Notes under the pieces: generated by a model
What the model was told of the DNA's origin: nothing
Database searches by the model: none
Seen by the model: only the letters and a program-made list of their open reading frames with translations
Made by a program: the position numbers and the translations under genes
In this document: positions 44,800 to 53,900 of the stretch, piece by piece
How the letters are laid out: each line of letters opens with the position of its first letter
Numbering within the stretch: position 1 is the first letter of the stretch
Assembly (NCBI GenBank): GCA_964017045.1
Contig: OZ024798.1
Coordinates: 6,407,793 to 6,471,792 of the forward strand
Reading direction: 5' to 3'
DNA length: 64,000 nucleotides
From: Omphiscola glabra
Taxonomy: Eukaryota; Mollusca; Gastropoda; Lymnaeidae

Positions 44800-45469
44800 G
44801 TGAGGAGGCAGCGTATAAGTTCTGCCTTTGGCAATAACAAACAGTTGTAAACATTCATTGTTCACTTTAAAGAACATAAAAACAAAGCATAGAAATAACT
44901 CAATTAACCCCAAATACAGCAGCCAAACAAATATATGGTTCTGAAAGGGTGCCTCTAACGTGCCACTCCATGGTACCACAGTGGGGAGCTTTTTGGGCTT
45001 GGGGGGAGGTGATGCTTTGGGGGGCATTACGAAGTTCGGCTCGATGGATTCCTGAATTCTATTCCAATGTAAATTGTCTTTATGCCATTTATTCTATTCC
45101 AATGTACATATTTATTCTGATTTATGAAGGCACAAAGGTTGATATCGTCGTATCAAAATGAAAATTCATTTCTAAAAAATAAATAAAGTGAATTTATTTT
45201 CAAAGAATTCCATTTTGATACATAATGAGATTTTATAAACTTATTTTATCGAATTTATATTGTACTTTTTATATTTATAATCAAATTGTCCATCTAAATA
45301 GATTCAATAAATAATTTTTGAATTTAAATAATCTAGTATTTTCTTCCTTTAAAATCGAATCAGTGTATATTAATGTTTTTTGTGGTAATTGCTAATTAAG
45401 TTCGCCAGACCCTTCTATAGCGATATAAAATATAAACGTTAGCTGTATGCTGTCACAAACGCTGTTTCT
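44800..45469. other. No gene recognised
   Basis: AT-rich sequence without supportable features. Confidence 0.5.
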
Positions 45470-45477
45470 GTTCAAGA

Positions 45478-45669
45478 CAGCGGTTCTCAACATGTGGGTC
45501 GCGACCCCTTTGGGGGTCGCACAACCCTTTCCCAGGGGTCGCCTAGAACCATCTGAAAACACATATTCTCTACAGTTATGAAGTAGCCACGAAAATGATT
45601 ATTTTGCTGGGTGGTTGCCACAACACGAGGAAGTGTATTAAAGGGCGGCGGCATTAGTAAGAACCACTG
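45478..45669. mobile_element. SPIN-like non-autonomous hAT element, copy 2 (192 bp)
   Basis: Starts CAGCGGTTCTCAACATGTGG, continues GTCGCGACCCCTTTGGGGGT, then GGGTCGCCTAGAACCAT, and ends AGAACCACTG. Target duplications GTTCAAGA (45470-45477) and GTTTAAGA (45670-45677) differ at one base. Retains the outer parts better than copy 1; the interior is the shortened type without transposase. Confidence 0.88.
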
Positions 45670-46059
45670 GTTTAAGACAACGGTGCAAAGAAAGTACCAT
45701 AACGATATAACTGTTAATATTATACTTTTTCACACGCTGGTTATTTCAGAAAAGGGCGCTGCGCAGTATATGCACAAGACTACAATAAAACTGTTATTAT
45801 TAAAGACATTGGCCCATATGGGAGTATGTTAATCTATGGCCATATCATCGTCACGTGTTACGTTGAATGTATTCGACAAGTCAATCCGAACAATGCTTAC
45901 CGTGATAAGACATTAACAGGATTCGTCCATTACAACACCCGAGGGTGGACTGTGCGGACATAACGGACAGCCTGAAAAAAAAATGTCTTTATGCCATTTA
46001 GCGGCGGGAAACCTGCTGCTGGGGAAATGAGGGGCGGGCCACATGATGTTGGTCAGTTC

Positions 46060-46235
46060 CGGGGCACTTGCTGTCTTCCATCGATACGGTTGACTGCAGC
46101 TTACCTTTGATCGATACGGTTGAATGCAGCTAACCTTTGATCGATACCGTTGACGGTGGCTAGCCTTTGATTGATACGGTTGACTTCGGCTAACCTTTGA
46201 TCGATACAGTCGACTACGGCTAACCTTCGATCGAT
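46060..46235. repeat. About 32-bp tandem repeat, five diverged copies
   Basis: Unit contains TCGATACGGTTGACTGCAGC TAACCTTTGA. Neighbouring DNA (45680-46380) has no recognised gene. Confidence 0.8.
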
Positions 46236-46385
46236 TTCGCAACGCACCTTCGTTTGTCAACCTGAAGCTTCCTCCAAAAATGTATTGGCCCTCAGAGAAC
46301 ACTACTGTATGTTACATTATAATATACCGTTGCCTATTTAAGTTGCAGTCTGTCACAATAATTTACAGTTTGAACAATTTTTTAA

Positions 46386-46630
46386 AGGTGCTGGGTGGCT
46401 GAGTCAATCCCAAGCTAGTGGTCTGGAGTTCAATCCCCAACAAAAAAAAAATCACCAGCACCGCGAATGGAACTAGTTGACCTTGGATTGGCGTCTCATC
46501 AAAGGGAAGACAAACTCTAAAGTCAAAACCGGAGATGGAGTCCCGTAGGTGGTCTACATTGGCACAGTGAATATTCCGACAACTCCGGCGACGTAGAACG
46601 CGTAAAGAGCACTACGAAACACATAAGACC
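46386..46630 (+). repeat. tRNA-derived SINE, most complete copy
   Basis: The 5' part resembles a tRNA promoter: GTGGCTGAGT (A-box-like) and GAGTTCAATCCCC (B-box-like) about 35 bases apart. After an A-run come CCGGAGATGGAGTCCCGTAG, CATTGGCACAGTGAATATTC, CGACAACTCCGGCGACG and GTAAAGAGCACTACGAAACAC. Colinear partial copies are at 30950 (minus) and 38115 (plus). Confidence 0.75.
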
Positions 46631-46639
46631 TTCAAAAGT

Positions 46640-47122
46640 GCTTCGAACCTACCTATTCTACAAACTGGCTATCATAAGAAGTGCTTTAAACTCACCTATT
46701 CTACAAACTGGCTATCATAAGAAGTGCTTTAAACTCACCTATTCTACAAACTGGCTATCATAAGAAGTGCTTTAAACTCACCTATTCTACAAACTGGCTA
46801 TCATAAGAAGTGCTTTAAACTCACCTATTCTACAAACTGGCTATCATAAGAAGTGCTTTAAACTCACCTATTCTACAAACTGGCTATCATAAGAAGTGCT
46901 TTAAACTCATCTATTCTACAAACTGGCTATCATAAGAAGTGCTTTAAACTCACCTATTCTACAAACTGGCTATCATAAGAAGTGCTTTAAACTCTATTCT
47001 ACAAACTGGCTATCATAAGAAGTGCTTTAAACTCACCTATTCTACAAACTGGCTATCATAAGAAGTGCTTTAAACTCTATTCTACAAACTGGCTATCATA
47101 AGAAGTGCTTTAAACTCACCTA
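46640..47122. repeat. 43-bp minisatellite, eleven copies
   Basis: Unit contains TCATAAGAAGTGCTTTAAAC and TCACCTATTCTACAAACTGG. Three copies lack CACC. It begins directly at the 3' end of the SINE, whose last bases (CATAAGACCTTCAAAAGTGCTT) resemble the unit, so the array may have been seeded by the SINE terminus. Confidence 0.94.
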
Positions 47123-47189
47123 AACTTCATTAAACAAATAAATATATGACAGCAAAGTTACTCTTTGAAATCAGAACAACATAACACGT

Positions 47190-47462
47190 TAGTGTATGCG
47201 TGTGTTTGTGATATTGTGTGTGCATGTGTGTACGTACGTTTGTGTGTTAGTGTGTTTTTACATGCGTGTGTGTAAGTGCACGCGTGCGTGTGCGTGCGTA
47301 CATGTTTTTCCATACATGCGTATGTACGTACGTGTGTGTATTTGCGTATGCATGCGTGTGTGTATGTGTGCGTGCATGTTTGAACATGCATGCATGTGTG
47401 TGTGTGCGCGCTTGTGTTTGTCTTTGCATATTTTCGTGTATGTGTGTGTGTGCATGTTTTTC
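47190..47462. repeat. Degenerate (TG)n/(TGCG)n microsatellite
   Basis: Purine-pyrimidine alternating sequence (GTGTGTGCATGTGTGTACGTACG and similar). Six-frame open stretches here are compositional artefacts. Such sequence can adopt Z-DNA, which is a general property and not evidence of function. Confidence 0.9.
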
Positions 47463-47535
47463 CATTTATTTAGTTGTGTCCCTTGGCTACTTCAATTTAA
47501 AATACGAATAAGACTTTCATTTTTGAAATGTTTTA

Positions 47536-47755
47536 CTAATGATCTATTTGCGTAACCGAGACAAACATGGTCTAGTTGTTCAACAATTAGCTAATGATCT
47601 ATTTGCGTAACCGAGACAAACATGGTCTAGTTGTTCAACAATTAGCTAATGATCTATTTGCGTAACCGAGACAAACATGGTCTAGTTGTTCAACAATTAG
47701 CTAATGATCTATTTGCGTAACCGAGACAAACATGGTCTAGTTGTTCAACAATTAC
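47536..47755. repeat. 55-bp tandem repeat, four identical copies
   Basis: Unit starts CTAATGATCTATTTGCGTAA and contains CCGAGACAAACATGGTCTAG. Copy starts at 47536, 47591, 47646 and 47701 with no visible difference, hence recent. Confidence 0.95.
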
Positions 47756-47800
47756 TATTAAAATAAATACATAAGCGAATTGTTTTTTAATGTTCGTTAA

Positions 47801-48003
47801 CTAGATAAATATAATCCCCAGAAATTCCTTGTCAGACACGATTAGTCCGTTAAATATGAGGATCCCTGATAACCTTTCGTCGTTGTAATTACTCGAGAAC
47901 AGGGCCTTGAAAGAGACGTCACGCATGGCTGACTGGATGATCTGGGATAAATGATGATCTCTGTTGTGACAGTTTTCCAATTTAATTTTTCTATTGTTAT
48001 ATG
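47801..48003 (-). pseudogene. Inverted, decayed copy of GABA-B-like exon 10
   Basis: On the minus strand it encodes LSQIIQSAMRDVSFKAL and DERLSGILIFNG, paralogous to FSQLIQSAMRNVTFKAL and GERLPGILISRFNG of exon 10. DNA identity is high in the middle (CATCCAGTCAGCCATGCGT shared). The intron side also matches: TTTGCTGCAG before exon 10 corresponds to TTTGCTGCAT here, so the AG acceptor is lost; the GCG|GTGAGC donor is replaced by GACTAATC. No other exons of such a gene were found nearby. Confidence 0.8.
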
Positions 48004-48056
48004 CAGCAAATATGATCACTTACTTTTCATTGAAGTTTCATATGAAAGGTCTAGCA

Positions 48057-48372
48057 CAGGGGTGGCCAGACCTGTAGTAACTGAGAGACATGTTTAAAAT
48101 AAAAACAATTGTTGAGAGCCGCATTTGAAGCACTATGGGTCACGACCCCACTCGAAATGAAATTTAACAGTTCACATCACCAACAAATCAGAAACCAATC
48201 GCTACCTTCAACTTTTAAAATTTAAATCAATCCCAAATTATTATTTTTTTAAACTTTCATTAATTTTTTATATTATATATTTCAAACGAAAAGTTTTAAT
48301 TTCATAAATTGTTCGAGAGCCGCAATGTGAACACAAAAGAGCCGCATGCGGCTCGCGGTTTGGCCACCGTTG
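48057..48372. mobile_element. Non-autonomous hAT element, 316 bp
   Basis: Termini CAGGGGTGGCCA and TGGCCACCGTTG are inverted repeats, and GAGCCGCATGCGGCTC sits near the right end. The perfect 8 bp target duplication GTCTAGCA is at 48049-48056 and 48373-48380. AT-rich centre without coding capacity. Confidence 0.92.
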
Positions 48373-48584
48373 GTCTAGCACATAAAGTTCATGGTGTAAC
48401 CCGAGCCTCAAGGGTGTAGCTTACCTGCAACAACAACATCCATATTTACAACTTTGACTCTTTTGATTTTCCACAAAGTCACAGAGTTGTTTTTTTTTTT
48501 TGTTTTCTTTTGTTACCTTTGGCCTTTTTGTTGTTGTTGCCTTTTGAGGGTATTTGTCGGGACTTTCTGTATAAGCAAAGTATG

Positions 48585-48745
48585 AATATATGAATCTGCG
48601 AATATATGAATGTATGAATGTGCGAATGTATGAATGTGTGAATGTATTAGTGTATATATGTTGAATGTATGAATGTGTGAATGTATTAGTGTATATATGT
48701 TGAATGTATGAATGTGTGAATGTATGAATGTATGTGTTGGAATGA
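48585..48745. repeat. GAATGTAT-type tandem repeat
   Basis: Short unit GAATGTATGAATGTGTGAAT with a 40 bp super-unit that includes GTATTAGTGTATATATGTT, two copies. Confidence 0.85.
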
Positions 48746-48835
48746 TTATCTCTGCTACAAACTCTTTGGTGAGGTCCATATATTCTCTCACTTAACGATA
48801 CCGATCAGTACTCTAGGTGGTAGATCTGCAGTTGC

Positions 48836-49055
48836 GGAGTAGTCTGGTGGTTTAGGCTGGCAGAGTAGTCTGGTGGTGTAGGCTCGCAGGGTAGTCTGGT
48901 GATGTAGGCTGGTAGAGTAGTCTGGTGGTGTGGGCTAGTAGAGTAGTCTGGTGGTGTAGGCTCGCAGAGTAATCTGGTGGTTTAGGCTGGTAGAGTAGTC
49001 TGGTGATGTGGGCTGGTAGAGTAGTCTGGTGGTGTAGGCTGATAGAGTAGTATGA
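48836..49055. repeat. 26-bp minisatellite, eight copies
   Basis: Unit GTAGTCTGGTGGTGTAGGCT GGTAGA. Variation includes GATGTGGGC and CTCGCAGA. Confidence 0.92.
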
Positions 49056-49079
49056 TGGCGCAGGTTGAGAAGAAAGAGC

Positions 49080-49088
49080 GAGAAGGAG

Positions 49089-49131
<43 letters not shown>

Positions 49132-49132
49132 A
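49080..49132. repeat. (GA)n microsatellite
   Basis: About 20 uninterrupted GA dinucleotides between purine-rich flanks, just downstream (in gene direction) of the minus-strand GPCR. Confidence 0.95.
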
Positions 49133-49168
49133 AAAAGAAATCAAAAACATAGCCCGGTGTTTGACTAA

Positions 49169-49174
49169 TTTATT
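49169..49174 (-). promoter_or_regulatory. Polyadenylation signal of the minus-strand GPCR
   Basis: AATAAA on the minus strand about 92 bases after the stop codon at 49266, a suitable distance for the gene's 3' UTR. Confidence 0.55.
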
Positions 49175-49265
49175 TTTTAAATGAGAAATACAGAAGTTTT
49201 CATTTTTATTTTAATCCTTAATCCTTTTAAGTAAACTTTGTTATCTACAAATGCTACAACGTTTT

Positions 49266-50963
49266 CTAAATAACTGTTTCATTACTGAGGGCAGAATGGT
49301 GCGAGTAACAGCCTGTGGAGCTGCTCGCGTCACTTGTGGTGCCCTGGGGCACTTTGCGCGAAGGCTTTCCTTCCGTGGTTACCTTGCTGCAAGAATTCGA
49401 ACTTGAACGCATCTCCACGACCCGCCAGTGGGTCCACAGCTCGGTGTAGAAGTTGAGAACCCGTTTGTTGAGCACGAGGCAGTAAAAGAACAGAAGCCCG
49501 TGTAGTCCTATCAGGGCTGTGATGACGTAGTTGAAATAGTCGCTCCGCACAAAGTCGTACAGAAACGTCAGCAGCCACATCAGTCCTGTGACCATAGACA
49601 GACGCGCGACCGCCATCAGTCCGAGCTTGCTGTGCGCATTCGAGCAGATCCGAGCTGTTTCCCTGTCTCTTAACTTAAGAACAGTCACGCCCATCAGCAG
49701 AACATTGATCAACACAATGACGCCCACCGGGATTCCGAACGCCGCGAATCTCGCAATCGGCGCGTTTAAGAAACAGAGACCAGAGCTTCCGTAACCGATG
49801 TTCCTCCTCAGCGTAAAATTGGCCGCGATGTTAGCTCCGACTATAACCGAAGGTCCCAAAAACGTGTAAAGCGTGGCAATGAGGGTTGGTTTCTTGGACA
49901 TGAAGAACACACGGGACGACAACGGGAAGCACAGCTTGTAGAATCTTTCCAGCGTGCACGCGTTCATCGCAAACAGAGCAGCAAGCCACGAGAAGTGTAT
50001 CACAATGCCGAAAGCCGCACAGGCGCGGGGGGACTCGTACTGTTCCAAGGCGAACTCATAGAAAGCTTGAGCTATTATGAGACACACGATTAAGGTCATC
50101 ATGTTTTTGCCGCCTCCCTCGCGCAGAGGTTTAAACAGCGTGTAGGTGATCAAGATCAGAAGAAGACCTGTGAGAGACACGCACGTGCTGATCACGGAGA
50201 CTAGGCCGGAGATGGTCCATGTATCTGGGGTACCACTCTGCACACTGCATGTTATATGTTCCATGGGCGCTTGCGTCAAATTCAAGTAATCTTCCACGCA
50301 GATACGAATCAGAGATGCGTTATAGAAATGCAGTTTTGATGACCTAACTTTGATTCTATTAGGTATAAATTCATAATAGTCCCCAATATCTCTAAAATTG
50401 AATGAGTCAACTTCCATGAAACTGCACTTGTTTATTTCAGAATATTCAATGTAATACACCCTTCGATCATCCGCATCGTCAAATGTGAAAACACTTGGAA
50501 CGATAGTTGGGTAGAAAATTGATTCATTTCTCGGGCATGGCAGTGGTTGAAACGTGTCTGGCCTGCACCGGTCGATGAATTTAAACTTTGAACTTATAGC
50601 CTTGTCCTTGAAGCTATTTTCCACAGTGCGCACCAGGACCGGAAGCAGTTGATCAATGTCTTGTTCCAGATCTTCTAAACTGCCCTCCCTTGTGACATAC
50701 ATTTCCCAGCCGATGGAAATCTTCGTATCGTTTGGACACCACTTAGAAATGTGCAACGAGTGTTTTGTCATTGGAGGTAAGTCCATATACCGTGTGGAAA
50801 AGATGAACTGGTCAAACGAGCGGTCGGACATTGGTCTGGCCATTTCTACTTCGACCATGACGCATGCATGGTAGCCCAAGATGTTGGAGTAGACGATGCT
50901 CTGACATGAACCATTCGTGGAGAGAGTTTTGCCTTCAGTGCACAGCGGCCTGCGACATTCACA
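49266..50963 (-). CDS. GPCR exon 5 (juxtamembrane region, seven helices, tail, stop)
   Basis: The acceptor is TATTTAG directly before TGTGAATGTCGC, giving CECRRPLCTEGKTLSTNGSC. Then come a long extracellular part with CRPDTFQPLPCP and two further Cys pairs, helix 1 (GLVSVISTCVSLTGLLLILI), loop FKPLREGGGKNMM, helices 2-7 ending LLFFYCLVL, and a tail with many serines ending ETVI. All seven helices lie in one exon, as in many adhesion-like invertebrate receptors. The acceptor pyrimidine tract is supplied by the adjoining satellite. Confidence 0.88.
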   Translation of the reverse strand, partial: CECRRPLCTEGKTLSTNGSCQSIVYSNILGYHACVMVEVEMARPMSDRSFDQFIFSTRYMDLPPMTKHSLHISKWCPNDTKISIGWEMYVTREGSLEDLEQDIDQLLPVLVRTVENSFKDKAISSKFKFIDRCRPDTFQPLPCPRNESIFYPTIVPSVFTFDDADDRRVYYIEYSEINKCSFMEVDSFNFRDIGDYYEFIPNRIKVRSSKLHFYNASLIRICVEDYLNLTQAPMEHITCSVQSGTPDTWTISGLVSVISTCVSLTGLLLILITYTLFKPLREGGGKNMMTLIVCLIIAQAFYEFALEQYESPRACAAFGIVIHFSWLAALFAMNACTLERFYKLCFPLSSRVFFMSKKPTLIATLYTFLGPSVIVGANIAANFTLRRNIGYGSSGLCFLNAPIARFAAFGIPVGVIVLINVLLMGVTVLKLRDRETARICSNAHSKLGLMAVARLSMVTGLMWLLTFLYDFVRSDYFNYVITALIGLHGLLFFYCLVLNKRVLNFYTELWTHWRVVEMRSSSNSCSKVTTEGKPSRKVPQGTTSDASSSTGCYSHHSALSNETVI

Positions 50964-53900
50964 CTAAATACATGGATAGAGAAATATGTGGATAGAGAGA
51001 TATATGGTTAGAGAGATATGTGGATAGAGAGATATAGGGTTAGAGAGATACATGGATAGAGAGATATAGGGCTAGAGAGATACGTGGATAGAGAGATATA
51101 GGGCTAGAGAGATATATGGCTAGAGAGATACATGGATAGAGAGATATAGGGATAGAGAGATACATGGATAGAGAGATATGTAGGGTTAGAGAGATACATT
51201 GATAAAGAGATATAGGGTTAGAAAGATAAATGGATAGAGAGATATAGGGATAGATAGATATGTGGATAGAGAGATATAGGGCTAGAGAGATACATGGATA
51301 GAGAGATATAGGGATAGAGAGATACATGGATAGAGAGATATGTAGGGTTAGAGAGATACATTGATAAAGAGATATAGGGTTAGAGAGATAAATGGATAGA
51401 GAGATATAGGGATAGATAGATATGTGGATAGAGAGATATAGGGCTAGAGAGATACATGGATAGAGAGATACATGGATAGAGAGATATGTAGGGTTAGAGA
51501 GATACATGGATAGAGAGATGTAAGGCTAGAGATATATGTGGATAGAGAGATACATGGATAGAGAGATACATGGATAGAGAGATATAGGGTTAGAGAGATA
51601 TGTGGATAGAGAGATATAGGGTTAGAGAGATACATGGATAGAGAGATATAGGGCTAGAGAGATACGTGGATAGAGAGATATAGGGCTAGAGAGATATATG
51701 GCTAGAGAGATACATGGATAGAGAGATATAGGGATAGAGAGATACATGGATAGAGAGATATGTAGGGTTAGAGAGATACATTGATAAAGAGATATAGGGT
51801 TAGAGAGATAAATGGATAGAGAGATATAGGGATAGATAGATATGTGGATAGAGAGATATAGGGCTAGAGAGATACATGGATAGAGAGATATAGGGATAGA
51901 GAGATACATGTATAGAGAGATATGTAGGGTTAGAGAGATACATTGATAAAGAGATATAGGGTTAGAGAGATAAATGGATAGAGAGATATAGGGATAGATA
52001 GATATGTGGATAGAGAGATATAGGGCTAGAGAGATACATGGATAGAGAGATACATGGATAGAGAGATATGTAGGGTTAGAGAGATACATGGATAGAGAGA
52101 TGTAAGGCTAGAGATATATGTGGATAGAGAGATACATGGATAGAGAGATACATGGATAGAGAGATATAGGGTTAGAGAGATATATGGATAGAGAGATATA
52201 GGGTTAGAGAGATAGATGGATAGAGAGATATAGGGTTAGAGAGATATGTGGATAGAGAGATATAGGGCTAGAGAGATACATGGATAGAGAGATGTAGGGC
52301 TAGATATGTATGTGGATAGAGAGATACATGGATAGAGAGATACATGGATAGAGATATATAGGGCTAGAGAGATATATGGATAGAGAGATATAGGGTTAGA
52401 GAGATAGATGGATAGAGAGATATAGGATTAGAGAGATAGATGGATAGAGAGATATAGGGTTAAAGAGATATGTGGATAGAGAGATACATGGATAGAGAGA
52501 TGTAGGGCTAGATATGTATGTGGATAGAGAGATGTATGGATAGAGAGATGTATGGATAGAGAGATACGTGGATAGAGCGATACGTGGATAGAGAGATGTA
52601 TGGATAGAGAGATACATGGATAGAGAGATACATTGATAGAGAGACATTGGGATAGAGAGATGTATGGATAGAGAGATACATGGATAGAGAGACATTGGGA
52701 TAGAGAGATGTATGGATAGAGAGATACATGGATAGAGAGACATTGGGATAGAGAGATGTATGGATAGAGAGAAAAAGGGTTAGAGAGATATATGGATAGA
52801 GAGATACATGGATAGAGAGATATGTGGATATAGAGAGATATTGCGAGAAGATTTACAAGTTATATTGTAGAACAAAACAGCATGGTCTAAAAATTAATAT
52901 GGCGAATAATTTAATTTCCTTTTCTTTCATCTAATTTTTAACTCCTTTAAAATTTGACATTATACCAAGTTATAAATCAAAAGATGACGTCATAAATCAT
53001 GCGAAATTGCAAAACAAACAACACTTTTCTCACGTCACACTTACCATGACGTCATCATAAATTTCAAGAGTTGGGCATCTCTCTCTCGGTACATCCTCAA
53101 CGCTGACAGTTTCCTCATGCGTCGTGCCAGACAACTCCTCGTCAAAATTCATCAGAGCGGCGTAACTAAGACGAGCGACATTGATCTCGCTTTCCTCTTG
53201 AACCAACATGTATAACTGAAACACCGAGTGGACCAGATAGCCCGAGTTACAGATGAAGCAGAACATATTTCTATACTTGAACAGAAAAACAGACTTGTAC
53301 ATCGTACACGCACGTACAACACGCTCATCAAAGTGTTTCCACTGGCCGGACACGTTACAAGCACCAATGAGGTCAGGGTCGGAGACGTGGCACGCTCTGG
53401 GGTGGGACACAGCTTTGGGGACGAAAGACAGCTGGCAGCCCGTTTCAGACGAACCTTCCCGCGTCATGAGAAGTTTGAAAATCTCAAATTTAGAGAGGGG
53501 GCCATTCAGCAGCTTCGATGACGTTTCGAGGCAATTAATGGACAACTCCCACCTAGTGACGTTAGTGCTGTCATCGTGGCACTGAGCGCAGGCAATGTTC
53601 CTGTTGATAGAATGGCTACATAAAAATTCAGTCAATTCTTGTAAACACTTTCTTGCATTTGACATATGATTTTCCAGCAATATATCTATGTCAGTCTATT
53701 GTCGGCCATATGCTTTCCCAGCAATATATCTATGTCAGTTTATTGTCCGCCAACCCACCCCTCCTTTTTCAACTTTATTTTTTTTTCTTTCCCCGTAGCC
53801 ATGAAATTATTTCTACATAACTGAGTGAAAGCCTTTCTTAGTGTGTGTTGCGTGCAGGTGACCATTCTGGTTTTTTTAAAATTTGTTTGCCACAAAAAAA

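Noticed and set aside
46386..46445. Functional tRNA gene
   Set aside because: A- and B-box-like motifs are present, but arms do not pair into a cloverleaf and the sequence continues into a dispersed SINE body shared with two other loci.
47196..47555. 119-codon Cys-rich plus frame (CVCVC pattern)
   Set aside because: It is the translation of a TG/TGCG microsatellite; antisense frames are equally open.
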